Shown: positions 36,562 to 46,556, numbered from the stretch's first letter. The stretch: DNA of 64,000 nt from Lachnospiraceae bacterium (GCA_024684065.1 JAIKXO010000109.1:21000-84999); one strand, 5' to 3'. Numbers and translations are program-made. The notes: generated by a model not told the origin, from the sequence alone.

Positions 36562-39500
36562 ATGGGCAATGATCAAAGCAGAGGCATACAGAATATGGAT
36601 TTTCAGACTGTTGTGGACAGTATGCCCGCAATGGCCTGTGTGGTTTCTGTTGAAAAGCTTCCGGGGGGAAAACGCGGAAAATTCCGCATTGTTACCGGAA
36701 ACAGGGCATATATAGATTCCATCGAGAATCCCGCTCCGGGAACGAAGATGCTCAAGGACAAATTTGTTCCCGGATCCGAATATACCGATTATCTTACCAG
36801 GGATCTTAATTTTGAGGATTACTGTTACAGAGCGGCTGTCGAAAAAAAGTGCCTTCATTCCTATGCTCATCCCGAAAGGATGGACGTATGGTTCAACATG
36901 ATGTTTATCCCGTTAACGGAAGAGCGTGATGATCTCAGTTTCTGTATTTATCTCATGGAGATAAACTTTGAGGCCGACTCTGAAAATCTGTCCAATAATA
37001 TATCCTCCGATGTAGCCGCCTCTGTACTGGATACATGCATAAGACTCAGAGGCACGAACGATTTCAGGGCAACTATGAAAGATGTGGTAACCGGCATACG
37101 TGAGCTGTGTGATGCTGAGTTTTGCTGCATCATGATCATGAACGACTTTGACCGTTCATGCGAGGTCCTGGCGGAGGCTCTTTCCGAAAACACGCGGCTT
37201 TTGTCGATGGAGACATATGTGAACGATGAATTTTATGATATCGCCGAGTCCTGGAGCTCTACGATAGCCGGAAGCAACTGTCTCATAGCCAAGAATGAAC
37301 AGGATATGGAGATCGTACGGGAAAGGAACCCGGTCTGGCATGAGTCCCTTACCCTGGCCGGTGCCCATAATATCGTTCTGTTTCCGTTGAAATCAAGGAA
37401 CCAGCTCTTAGGATACATGTGGGTCATCAATTTTGATCAGGAACGGTCCGTAAAGATAAAGGAAACGCTTGAGGTGACTACGTTCATAGTCGGCTCGGAG
37501 CTTGGTAATTATCTTCTCCTGGACAGGCTTCGTTTACTGAGTTCCATGGATCTTCTGACAGGCGTCCTGAACCGTAACGAGATGAACAATTATGTTGACA
37601 GCCTGTGTCAGGAAGATGAGAAGGATATAGATTCCGTCGGGGTTATTTTTGCTGACCTTAACGGGCTTAAGGCGATTAATGACATTGAAGGGCATAATGC
37701 CGGCGACCTGCTTTTAAAAAATGCGGCCAGCGCTTTAAAAGAGGTTTTTGATGAAAATAATATATACCGCGCGGGAGGCGATGAATTTTCGGTCATCCTC
37801 AAAGGTATCACTAAAGAAGAGCTTGACGATAAGATAACAGCTTTAAGGAAAGCCAGCCTGAAATACGGAAACGTAGTGTTTGCGTTAGGCGGCAGTGTCG
37901 AAAAGGACAGCCGCAATGTCCGGATGGCATTAAGGCAGGCGGACGAGAATATGTACGAGGATAAACGGCGTTTCTATGAGCAGAATCCCGAACGGATGGA
38001 TGAGTTTATCCTCGGGGATGCCGTGGATGAGGGAGTCGATGAGAAATTCCGCGAGCGGAGCATCTTCCGCGAGATCAATTACGATCATCTTACCGGGCTT
38101 CCGAGTATGACGTATTTCTTAAAGCTTGCCGAGATCGGGCGTAAGAGCATGCATGAGCGTGATATACCGTCTGTGCTTGTATTCATAAACCTGAACGGCC
38201 TGAAATATTATAATAAGAAGTACGGGTTTGCCGAGGGAGATGTTCTTATAAAGGAAATTGCCAATGTGCTGGCAAAAATCTTCGGGGAAGAAAACAGCAG
38301 CCGCTTCGGACAGGATTATTTTGCGGTATTTACCGAAGCGGACGGCCTTGAAAAGAAGCTTGGCAGGCTGTTTAAGGAGGCAAAGACGGTAAACGGAGGC
38401 AGGTCCCTTCCGTTAAGAGTAGGGATCTATCCTGATTCCATGGGACTTGTCGAAACCTCGTTAGCCTGCGACAGGGCAAAGTATGCCAGCAATGTATACA
38501 GGGATGAACACAGCTCGTATTTTAACTATTATGATAACAGAATGCTTTCGGCTGAGATCAACAGGCAGTATATTGCCGATAATATTGACAGGGCCATAAG
38601 CGAGAACTGGATAAAGGCCTTTTATCAGCCTATTGTCAGGGCGACCAACAGGATGGTCTGCGATGAGGAGGCTCTGGCAAGGTGGATCGATCCTAAAAAG
38701 GGCATGCTCTCACCGGCAGATTTCATTCCGATACTGGAGGACACGAGGCTTATTTATAAGGTGGATCTCCATATCGTAGATATCATACTCGAGAGGATCA
38801 AGAACCAGAAAAAAGCGGGAAGGAGCGTGGTTCCGGTATCGGTTAACCTTTCCAGAACAGACTTTGAGACCTGCGATATCGTGACGGAGATAAATAACCG
38901 TGTTGAGGCTGCCGGGGTGTCGAAGGATCTTATTACCATAGAGATCACTGAAAGTGTCATTGGTAAAAACTTTGATTTCATGAAGGAACAGATAGGCAGG
39001 TTCCAGAAGCTTGGATTCAGTGTATGGATGGATGATTTCGGAAGCGGGTATTCGTCGCTTGATCTTCTGCAGGAGATGAAATTCGATCTCATCAAGTTTG
39101 ATATGCGTTTCATGAGACAGTTTGATACCAGCCCCAGATCGAGGATCATACTTACAGAGCTTATGAGAATGGCCCAGAATCTGGGTATAGAAACCGTCTG
39201 CGAAGGAGTGGAGACGGCTGAACAGGCTGAGTTCTTAAGCGAGATAGGCTGCACGAAGATGCAGGGATATTATTTCTGTAAGCCCATTCCTTTAGAGGAG
39301 ATCTGGGAAAGGTACAGTAAGGGGATACAGATCGGGTTTGAAAATCCCGATGAAGCTGAATATCACAAGGTCGTCGGCGCCATAAATATGTATGACCTGA
39401 GCTCCGTTTCAAATGAAGAGACAGAAACCTCAAAGCGGTACTTTGAGACCCTTCCCATGGCCGTGGTGGAATTTAACGGTGAGACAGTAAAAGTCATCCG

Positions 39501-40581
39501 CTGTAATAAAACATACCGGGAGTTCATCCTCCGTTTCTTTAAGGTGCGCTCCCTCGGCAATCCGGATTCGGCAGAGGATATAAGGAATGGAACGGGGGCT
39601 GTGTTTATTGATGCGATAACAAGATGCATGGAAGAAGGGCATCGTGTGTTCCTCGACGAGAAAATGTCTGACGGGTCCACGGTGCATGCCATGATAAATA
39701 AGGCGATCGATAATCCGGTGAGCGGGGTCACAGCTTTTACCGTTGCGGTTCTGGGGATCACCCCGGAAAGCGAGCAGCAGCTGAGCTATGCAAATGTGGC
39801 ACAGGCACTTTCATCGGATTATCTTACTCTTTATTACGTAAATATCGAAACGGGTCATTTTGTGGAATATTCTAATGACGGAAGCAGCAAAGGTCTGTCT
39901 GTCGAGCGCCATGGCGATGACTTTTTCAATGAAAGCCATAGGGACATAGAGACAAGTATTTACGAAGCTGACAGGGATACCATGTTGAGTATCTTTACCA
40001 GGGAGAACATCTTAAGGACCATTGACGATAACGGGGCATTTGTCCATACCTACAGACTGATGATCAATGGCGAACCCACTTTTGTCAATATGAAGATAGT
40101 GCGTATGGGAAGTGATGACAGACATATCATCATCGGCGTGAACAATGTCGATGCCCAGATGAAGCAGCAGGAGACTATTGAGCGTCTTAAGGAGGAGCAG
40201 ATCACATATTCAAGGATCTCCGCCCTGATGGGTGATTTTATCGCCATCTATACCGTTGACCCCGAGACCGGACATTACATGCAGTACAGCGCGTCCCGGG
40301 AGTTTTTGGCCCTGGGTACTTCGAAAGCCGGCACGGATTTCTTTAAGGATTCCTACAAGGATATAAGGACAGCCATCTATCCTGACGACCTTGAACACTT
40401 TATGTCGGAGTTTTCAAAAGAGCGTATTCTGGAAAGGATAAAAGACAGCGGGGTATATAAGATAAATTACCGGCTTATGATAAACAATGAGCCCGTGATG
40501 ATAAGCTTAAGGGCCGGTATGGTGCAGGAAAAGGACGGCCCGCAGCTGATAGTCGGGGTCGGCAGATCACACGGAATATGA
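36562..40581 (+). CDS. Very large c-di-GMP signalling protein (GAF-GGDEF-GGDEF*-EAL-PAS-PAS)
   Basis: About 1339 residues, soluble. In order: an N-terminal PAS-like part, a GAF-like part (about 150-310), a GGDEF domain with an intact YRAGGDEFSV loop (about 325-470), a second GGDEF-like domain with a broken loop (FGQDYFAV), a full EAL domain, then PAS-like repeats sharing LMINxEP segments. In the EAL domain EEALARW, VNLSRTDF, ITES, DDFGSGYSSLDLL and CEGVETAEQ are all present, so phosphodiesterase activity is expected; the intact GGDEF may make c-di-GMP or bind GTP to regulate the EAL. GGAGG before ATG 36562 sets the start. Confidence 0.9.
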   Translation: MGNDQSRGIQNMDFQTVVDSMPAMACVVSVEKLPGGKRGKFRIVTGNRAYIDSIENPAPGTKMLKDKFVPGSEYTDYLTRDLNFEDYCYRAAVEKKCLHSYAHPERMDVWFNMMFIPLTEERDDLSFCIYLMEINFEADSENLSNNISSDVAASVLDTCIRLRGTNDFRATMKDVVTGIRELCDAEFCCIMIMNDFDRSCEVLAEALSENTRLLSMETYVNDEFYDIAESWSSTIAGSNCLIAKNEQDMEIVRERNPVWHESLTLAGAHNIVLFPLKSRNQLLGYMWVINFDQERSVKIKETLEVTTFIVGSELGNYLLLDRLRLLSSMDLLTGVLNRNEMNNYVDSLCQEDEKDIDSVGVIFADLNGLKAINDIEGHNAGDLLLKNAASALKEVFDENNIYRAGGDEFSVILKGITKEELDDKITALRKASLKYGNVVFALGGSVEKDSRNVRMALRQADENMYEDKRRFYEQNPERMDEFILGDAVDEGVDEKFRERSIFREINYDHLTGLPSMTYFLKLAEIGRKSMHERDIPSVLVFINLNGLKYYNKKYGFAEGDVLIKEIANVLAKIFGEENSSRFGQDYFAVFTEADGLEKKLGRLFKEAKTVNGGRSLPLRVGIYPDSMGLVETSLACDRAKYASNVYRDEHSSYFNYYDNRMLSAEINRQYIADNIDRAISENWIKAFYQPIVRATNRMVCDEEALARWIDPKKGMLSPADFIPILEDTRLIYKVDLHIVDIILERIKNQKKAGRSVVPVSVNLSRTDFETCDIVTEINNRVEAAGVSKDLITIEITESVIGKNFDFMKEQIGRFQKLGFSVWMDDFGSGYSSLDLLQEMKFDLIKFDMRFMRQFDTSPRSRIILTELMRMAQNLGIETVCEGVETAEQAEFLSEIGCTKMQGYYFCKPIPLEEIWERYSKGIQIGFENPDEAEYHKVVGAINMYDLSSVSNEETETSKRYFETLPMAVVEFNGETVKVIRCNKTYREFILRFFKVRSLGNPDSAEDIRNGTGAVFIDAITRCMEEGHRVFLDEKMSDGSTVHAMINKAIDNPVSGVTAFTVAVLGITPESEQQLSYANVAQALSSDYLTLYYVNIETGHFVEYSNDGSSKGLSVERHGDDFFNESHRDIETSIYEADRDTMLSIFTRENILRTIDDNGAFVHTYRLMINGEPTFVNMKIVRMGSDDRHIIIGVNNVDAQMKQQETIERLKEEQITYSRISALMGDFIAIYTVDPETGHYMQYSASREFLALGTSKAGTDFFKDSYKDIRTAIYPDDLEHFMSEFSKERILERIKDSGVYKINYRLMINNEPVMISLRAGMVQEKDGPQLIVGVGRSHGI

Positions 40582-40640
40582 CATAACGGAAGAAAGACAT
40601 TAATCTCCGGGCCGGGGGGGATCCTCAGGCAATAAGAAAA

Positions 40641-40680
40641 GCAGGCGTTTCGTATAATATAAGGAAATGCCTGTTTTTTT
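40641..40680 (+). terminator. Terminator of the GGDEF-EAL gene
   Basis: CAGGC-G-TTTC pairs with GAAA-T-GCCTG around a 12-base loop, followed by seven or more Ts. Confidence 0.8.
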
Positions 40681-40829
40681 CGATTTTCTTTCCTTTCAGG
40701 GAGATGGATGTGAACATCTTTCTCCGCTTGTTTTCTGATGCCATAATGTTTAATTATGTTTGCAATATCAACGGCATCGTTATCAAAAAAAATATAGCTT
40801 AAATTCTTTATATGGTATATAATGATCCC

Positions 40830-40957
40830 AATAAGGAAGGTACACTATATGTGTGTTTCAGAAAGATCGGACAATCTGCGTTATCATGCGTCTGAAACCG
40901 CAGCAGAGTAAGCCGGTCTCGTGCCTGCGGTGAAAATACCCTTCCTTATTTTTATGT
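40830..40957 (+). ncRNA. Candidate free-standing structured small RNA
   Basis: A TATAAT box at 40818-40823 lies seven bases before AATAAGGAAGG; the far end CCTTCCTTATT is followed by Ts. The two ends pair to a 13-bp closing stem that doubles as terminator. Inside, GTTTCAG/CTGAAAC (40855-40861, 40892-40898) and ACCGCAG/CTGCGGT (40897-40903, 40925-40931) form two arms, giving a three-way junction of about 125 bases. There is no ORF. It matches no riboswitch I can name. The rest of the gap 40582-41241 holds the repeat below and no gene. Confidence 0.65.
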
Positions 40958-41008
40958 CTGAATAATAATTATTATGTCTGAATAATAATTTTTATGTTTG
41001 AATAATAC
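40952..41008 (+). repeat. Three tandem 20-bp repeats
   Basis: TTATGTCTGAATAATAATT begins at 40952, 40972 and (with one T change) 40992, a period of exactly 20. It directly follows the small RNA candidate's terminator. Confidence 0.85.
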
Positions 41009-41241
41009 CGTTCCCCGGATCATTTCCGCTTCCCTGCTTTGGCGCAGGTTTTGGACATCTGTTTTTTCCCTTAAGATTTTCTCTGTCATATGTAGTTTTA
41101 TTATTTTGCGTATAAGTGTTAATAAGGTTATAATCATTCATGAAATCATGTTATACTAAGAAAAAACTATAATAAATCATGTTTTGAAACAAATACGCCT
41201 GATGAACAACCCGTTACCGTACAGAAAGGAAATCAGGAACT

Positions 41242-43056
41242 ATGAAGGAAAGAATAAAAGAAAAAAGACGTACAGGCATAAGCATAATTATCTGTATCAT
41301 CACACTCATGTCGGCCGCTCTGGCCGGTTGTCAATTGTACTATCCACCTGAGGCGGGAACCGGAGAGTACCGTCTTCCCATAATTGAAACATCGGACATC
41401 CACGGCGCGCTCATTGAAGGCGTGGAACCCGACTACAGATACAAGGTGGCCTATATTGCCGATAAGATCAAAGATATACGCTCGACGGAGCATGGGGAGG
41501 ATACGGACAGACTGGTTCTTCTTGACGGAGGGGATATCTATCAGGGAAACGCGATATCCCTTCTCAGTGAGGGAGAAGCCATGTCGGCGGTATTTGATGA
41601 GTTACATTATGATGCCGTAGCTTTGGGTAATCATGAGTTCGACTGGGGTGTTGAGAAGGTTGTAGACGATAATAATACTATGCGAGACTATGAGATAAAC
41701 GGAAAACTGTGCCGCAACAACATTCCGGTAGTATGCTCCAATCTGTACAGGGACGGAGAAAAAGCAGATATCACCGATGATTATGTGATACTTAGCAAGA
41801 AAGCCACAGGCGAAAACGGAAGACAAAAGAGGGTCAGGATAGGAGTGATCGGATTCGCTGAGGAGTATTCAACTTCGATTTCTGCCAAATCTTTTACGAA
41901 TCTGGGTTATACCATAGTCACTGATTATGACGAAGTCAACCGTATTTCAGGAGAGCTTAAAGATAATAAGGGCTGCGATGCGGTGATCCTGCTGGCCCAC
42001 GGTGCGCCGGATGTGATCGCGGAAAGGCTCGGAAGCAAGTCTTCCGTGGATCTTGTACTGGGAGGCCATATCCATAAGGATATTATAGGAACGACCGAAT
42101 GGGGGCTTCGTTATTTATCACCTTACGGTAATGCGGGCGCGTATGTTTATGATGAACTGGTATTTGAAAATGACGGGAAGGGAGGGCTCAGGATCAAATC
42201 CGGTGCCGATGACAACGCGGAACTTTTCAGTACTACCGAGGACAGGGATATGCTTCTTGATAATCCGGAGAACGAAGAAGAGCTTGATCATGACATTATA
42301 GATCTTTCACAAGAATACCTTGACAGGGTGAGACCTTATCTGGAGACGGAGATCGGATATATAACAGAGCCGGCGACCGCGGATTATATTGAAGGGAGCA
42401 ATGAAAGGGCTTCCACAGTCGGCAATTTCGTATGCGATGCCATGAGACGTTCTGTAGATGCAGATGTAGCGTTTATAAACAGATCCGGAATTCGTTACAG
42501 CCTTTACATTGATGACGTAGACCGGCGTACCGTGACTAAATTAGATCTGTTTTCCATGCTTCCTTTCGATGACAGGTTGTATGTATATGAGATTACATAC
42601 GGGGAGCTGCTGGATGTGTTTGACTACAGCATGAACGGAAGGGGGAGATCCGTGCTGACATATATGAGCGGTATCGATTGTTATTTCAGGGATGATCCTG
42701 AGGACGACGGAAGCGGGGAATACCCGGACACCATGGTGGATGCCCTGGTGAAGGACGGAGTTACTGTATATCATGACGGGGAATGGAAGGACGGATGGGA
42801 GAATGAAAAACTGAAGCTCGTGGTTATAGATTATTCGGCAGAGGCTGAAGACAATAACAACGGAACAGAGAATCCGCTTCGCAGGTATAATGAGACAGAC
42901 CGTCTTATATCGAAGGAAGGATATTTACGGGAATGCGTTATTGAGACGCTTGAGGATGAAGCGGCCGCAAATGACGGGCATCTGCATGTGGATACCGAGC
43001 CCCACTTTATTTACGGGGCGTATGGCAGTAATGATGATCAAGAGGATATAAAATGA
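41242..43056 (+). CDS. 5'-nucleotidase/cyclic phosphodiesterase-type lipoprotein (UshA family)
   Basis: 604 residues. A basic start and hydrophobic segment end in lipobox LAGC, so it is tethered outside the membrane. Metallophosphatase motifs are complete: ETSDIHG, DGGDIYQG, LGNHEFDWG, LLAHGAPD and GGHIHKD. The C-terminal half is the 5'-nucleotidase substrate domain (STVGNFVCDAMRR, AFINRSGIR). It removes phosphate from nucleotides outside the cell. GAAAGGAAA lies upstream. Its stop overlaps the reverse transcriptase start (ATGA), which ties an outer-surface nucleotidase to a polymerase gene. Confidence 0.9.
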   Translation: MKERIKEKRRTGISIIICIITLMSAALAGCQLYYPPEAGTGEYRLPIIETSDIHGALIEGVEPDYRYKVAYIADKIKDIRSTEHGEDTDRLVLLDGGDIYQGNAISLLSEGEAMSAVFDELHYDAVALGNHEFDWGVEKVVDDNNTMRDYEINGKLCRNNIPVVCSNLYRDGEKADITDDYVILSKKATGENGRQKRVRIGVIGFAEEYSTSISAKSFTNLGYTIVTDYDEVNRISGELKDNKGCDAVILLAHGAPDVIAERLGSKSSVDLVLGGHIHKDIIGTTEWGLRYLSPYGNAGAYVYDELVFENDGKGGLRIKSGADDNAELFSTTEDRDMLLDNPENEEELDHDIIDLSQEYLDRVRPYLETEIGYITEPATADYIEGSNERASTVGNFVCDAMRRSVDADVAFINRSGIRYSLYIDDVDRRTVTKLDLFSMLPFDDRLYVYEITYGELLDVFDYSMNGRGRSVLTYMSGIDCYFRDDPEDDGSGEYPDTMVDALVKDGVTVYHDGEWKDGWENEKLKLVVIDYSAEAEDNNNGTENPLRRYNETDRLISKEGYLRECVIETLEDEAAANDGHLHVDTEPHFIYGAYGSNDDQEDIK

Positions 43057-44276
43057 AGATATTTGAAAAAGCAAAGCTTGCGGAGGTAAGGGAAGAGTTT
43101 GTTTCTTACCTGGCAAAAAGCAGGAAGTACAGGGAAGAACAGCTGTCCGAAATGAAAGAATACATAATGGGGGATGACTGCGTGCGTGATCTTGAGCGGC
43201 TTGGGAGTGGGGACTACTTTCTTGACTATCCGAGCTATCGCCTTGTTCCGAAGAACTTTAAGGATAAGAAGAGGGCTGTATACACTTTCGCGGGTACACA
43301 GGGATACCTGATGAAGCTTCTGGTATATGCAATGCGCGGTATGGAAAGCGTTTATTCCGACCGCCTGTTTTCATTCAGACCTGATAAGACGGGAATGGAC
43401 CTGCTGTTAGAGATCAGCAGAGACCGGAATATACAGAACATGTATGTTCTTAAGACGGATGTATCGAATTATGTGGGATCCATAGTTCCGGAGCTGATCA
43501 TTCCGATGCTTAAGGAGGTGTTCCTGCCTGATGATCCTGATTTTTTCAGTTTTCTCAAGTGGCTTCTGACCCGCAATAAAGTCATAGACAAAGACGGACG
43601 GATCCTTGATCACTGTCCGGGAGGAATGGGCGGTGTTCCTGTCGGAAATTTCTTCATGAACCTGTACCTGCATGAAATGGATGACTATTTTGCTCCACGG
43701 GCAGGGTTCTATTCGAGATATTCGGATGATATTCTTATATGCGCAGGCACATATGAAGAGATAAAGGACTTTGAGAAGCACTTCTACGAAATCATGGACC
43801 GGCTCAGGCTTGCAACGAACAGAGAGAAGACCGTAATACTGATGCCGGGAGAGCCCTTTGATCTTATGGGTATGGAGCTTTCGGGAGGACGTATAAGGAT
43901 ATCCGGGCACACAATGAAAAAGATAAAGAGAAAGATACGCAAGTATACGGATCAGGCGCTTATAAACCGAAACAGAGGACGGCATACTCCCGAAGAAGCG
44001 GCTCATGAGCTTATAATGAGATTCAACAGCTATTTCTTTGGCGCCGGAGGAAGCGGTAACCGGTTAACGTGGGCCAGATGGGTATTTCCGGTCATAACGG
44101 ATACGGACTGTCTTAAAGAGATAGATGCCTATATTCAGGAGAGCATCAGGTATGTGCTCTACGGGTCGATGAAGAAACGCAAGAATTCAATCCCGTACGA
44201 AAAGCTTTCGGAACTGGGATATAAGACCATTGTCTATAGCTACCATCATCAGGACAGGATAAGAGAAACAGGGTAA
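43053..44276 (+). CDS. Reverse transcriptase-like polymerase of unknown group
   Basis: 407 residues. RT fingers and palm are clear: DKKRAVYTFAGTQGYLMKLL, LFSFRPDKTG, YVLKTDVSNYVGSI with catalytic Asp136, PGGMGGVPVGNFFMNLYL (motif 4), RYSDDILI with the Asp pair at 225-226, NREKT and FDLMGMEL. All three catalytic Asp are present. Motif 4 is four residues shorter than the GLPIGNLTSQ form of diversity-generating RTs and lacks the retron VTG. About 130 basic C-terminal residues follow, unknown, with no endonuclease or maturase domain. It overlaps the nucleotidase gene and is 28 bases from the ABC exporter. Role unknown. Confidence 0.85.
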   Translation: MKIFEKAKLAEVREEFVSYLAKSRKYREEQLSEMKEYIMGDDCVRDLERLGSGDYFLDYPSYRLVPKNFKDKKRAVYTFAGTQGYLMKLLVYAMRGMESVYSDRLFSFRPDKTGMDLLLEISRDRNIQNMYVLKTDVSNYVGSIVPELIIPMLKEVFLPDDPDFFSFLKWLLTRNKVIDKDGRILDHCPGGMGGVPVGNFFMNLYLHEMDDYFAPRAGFYSRYSDDILICAGTYEEIKDFEKHFYEIMDRLRLATNREKTVILMPGEPFDLMGMELSGGRIRISGHTMKKIKRKIRKYTDQALINRNRGRHTPEEAAHELIMRFNSYFFGAGGSGNRLTWARWVFPVITDTDCLKEIDAYIQESIRYVLYGSMKKRKNSIPYEKLSELGYKTIVYSYHHQDRIRETG

Positions 44277-44304
44277 TAAGTTACGAAAACGGGGGAAAGG
44301 TACA

Positions 44305-46443
44305 ATGAGGATTCCGATAGTGGTCCAAATGAGATCCGGCGAGAACGGTGCTGCTGCTCTTGGCATGATGCTCGGTTACTACGGGAAATTTGTTCCCATG
44401 GAAGAGCTGCGTGAAGTATGCGTCTCTTCGCGGAACGGTTCCAGCCCTGAGCAGATGATGGATGCGGCAGCCGGATACGGTCTGGAGGCGAAAATGGAAA
44501 CGCCATCCGCTCCCGAGCTCAGAAACATGAAGCTTCCGTTGCTCGTATCCTGGAGAAGGCGTTACTGGTGTGTAGTCACTTCGATATACAGGGATATCAT
44601 ATCCATTGCCGACCCTGCAAGGGGAGAGATCCGTATGACGATGGAGAAGTTCGCCCAGCTCTACAACGGTACTGTCATCGTTCTGGAAAAAGGACCGGAT
44701 TTCGTGGAGGACGGCAAGAGGGAATCCCTCTATTCGCTTATCAGGGAAAGGACAGAGCAGCTGCGCGGGCCGATGCTTGTGCTGGTAATACTTACGCTCT
44801 TATGTATCTTTCTCAATATCGGCATGGTAAATATCCAGAAAAATATACTTGACACGTATATGAAACCGGGAAGCATGCAGGGTACAAACGAAGGATACCT
44901 TGTTCTTTCCCTGTACATTGCGGCTCTTTCGGCATATTTTCTTTTCAGCCTGGCAAAGACCAGACTGATCAACAGCTCAAGCCGGAATTTATCGGCAATA
45001 TCGGGAAGCAGGCTGTTCAAGAAGATGTTTGACCAGCCCCTTAAGTTCTTTGAGCAGTATAGTGCGGGAGAACTGATGGCACGGATAGACAATAACATAA
45101 GCCTTGATAATTCCATCATGCGTTCCCTTGTTCCCCGTACCATAGATGCAGTCATGACCGTGGTATATCTGTTGACGCTGATGAAGTATAATCTTCTGAT
45201 GGCTGTCGCCTGTTTCGCCGCGATATTAGTAAGCCTGACCGCGACCCTGTATATTCAGGAGAAGAACGCCATTGCCTCACGAAGCATGACAACCTCGGGA
45301 AACATGCTGAGTACGACGATACTGAACGGTATGAGCATGATCGATACAATCAAGTCCACGGGATCGGAAAGATCCTTCTACAACATGTGGCGTGAATCCA
45401 TGACGCAGGCAAATGAAGGAAAGCTCAGGACGCAGTACATAAGCGCGGCGCTAAGTTTCGTATCGGGTGTCCAGGGATCTGTTCTGCAGGGTATTCAGCT
45501 CTTCCTCGGAGCTTACTTCGTCCTGCATGGTAATTTTACTCTGGGTTCAATGGCGCTTTTCCAGGGCATACTTAATAACATGCTCTCGTCCCTTAACAAC
45601 TGCATGACATCCGTGAATACGCTGCAGACCATGCGGACAAACATAGAGAGAGTCAACGACATCATGAACAGGGAAAGCAGACGGTACATACCGCTTCCGG
45701 AAAGCGAGCGTGAGACCGCGGATAAGCTTCAGGGGCATCTTGTCGCAAGCCATGTAACCTACCGCTACAATCAGGCAGACAGCCCCGCGGTTGACGATGT
45801 GAGCATGGAAGTAAAGCCCGGCCAGATGGTGGCCATAGTCGGGAAGACCGGAAGCGGCAAAAGCACAATGCTCAAGATACTTGCGGATCTGTATAAGGCT
45901 GAATCCGGAGAGATTCTTTATTCCGGAAGGCCCCGGGATGAGATCCCGGATGTTATCTTTCACTCGTCCGTCATGACCGTGGATCAGGATATCATGATGT
46001 TCGAGGATTCGGTATATAATAACATACGCATGTGGGATACCACCATAGAGAATTACGAGGTGATACTGGCTGCAAGGGATGCACAGATCCATGACAGAAT
46101 ACTTAATAACAGGAAGGATTACGGTTCGATGATAGAGGAAAACGGCCGCAACTATTCGGGCGGTGAACTGCAGCGGTTAGAGCTTGCAAGAGCCCTTGCC
46201 CACGAGCCGACACTGCTTTTCCTCGATGAATTTACCTCGGCTCTCGATGCTCTTACCGAGGATCGGGTCATCAAGTCGATCCGTGACAAGGGAACCACAT
46301 GCATTATCGTTGCCCACAGACTGTCGACGATCGTTGACTGTGACAGGATTTATGTTATGGATGGCGGAAAGGTCGTACAGGAGGGAACACATGAAGAACT
46401 GTATGCTCAGGGCGGTCTGTACCGGGATCTGATAAAATCGTAG
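44305..46443 (+). CDS. NHLM-type ABC exporter with a catalytically dead C39-like domain
   Basis: 712 residues. An N-terminal C39-like domain (1-135), six membrane segments (about 155-430) and an ABC ATPase. The ATPase is intact: GKTGSGKST, YSGGELQRLELARAL and LLFLDEFTSALD. In the C39 domain the catalytic Cys is Asn14 (SGENGAAALG where active members have ECG), and the catalytic His is Tyr87 (WRRRYW), while Asp103 stays in IADPARG. It should bind but not cut its cargo, like the HlyB domain. Family: the peptidase/ATPase exporter of NHLM microcin systems. GGGGAAAGG precedes the ATG. Confidence 0.88.
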   Translation: MRIPIVVQMRSGENGAAALGMMLGYYGKFVPMEELREVCVSSRNGSSPEQMMDAAAGYGLEAKMETPSAPELRNMKLPLLVSWRRRYWCVVTSIYRDIISIADPARGEIRMTMEKFAQLYNGTVIVLEKGPDFVEDGKRESLYSLIRERTEQLRGPMLVLVILTLLCIFLNIGMVNIQKNILDTYMKPGSMQGTNEGYLVLSLYIAALSAYFLFSLAKTRLINSSSRNLSAISGSRLFKKMFDQPLKFFEQYSAGELMARIDNNISLDNSIMRSLVPRTIDAVMTVVYLLTLMKYNLLMAVACFAAILVSLTATLYIQEKNAIASRSMTTSGNMLSTTILNGMSMIDTIKSTGSERSFYNMWRESMTQANEGKLRTQYISAALSFVSGVQGSVLQGIQLFLGAYFVLHGNFTLGSMALFQGILNNMLSSLNNCMTSVNTLQTMRTNIERVNDIMNRESRRYIPLPESERETADKLQGHLVASHVTYRYNQADSPAVDDVSMEVKPGQMVAIVGKTGSGKSTMLKILADLYKAESGEILYSGRPRDEIPDVIFHSSVMTVDQDIMMFEDSVYNNIRMWDTTIENYEVILAARDAQIHDRILNNRKDYGSMIEENGRNYSGGELQRLELARALAHEPTLLFLDEFTSALDALTEDRVIKSIRDKGTTCIIVAHRLSTIVDCDRIYVMDGGKVVQEGTHEELYAQGGLYRDLIKS

Positions 46444-46556
46444 ATGTCCGGGGTGCTGCTCGTCTGCTTAAGGCAGTTTTTTGCGCCTGCAACAGCTTGA
46501 CCCACAGACGACAGCCTGACTGGCTGTTTGCGGCCGGATCGTAACGGAGAATAAAC

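Noticed and set aside
40830..40957. Cobalamin riboswitch, because of AGCC...TGCCT
   Set aside because: The rest of the conserved core is missing and the element is too short and ends in its own terminator far from a gene.
46444..46500. 18-residue hydrophobic frame between the exporters as a possible cargo peptide
   Set aside because: No ribosome site and it begins directly at the upstream stop; it overlaps hairpins.
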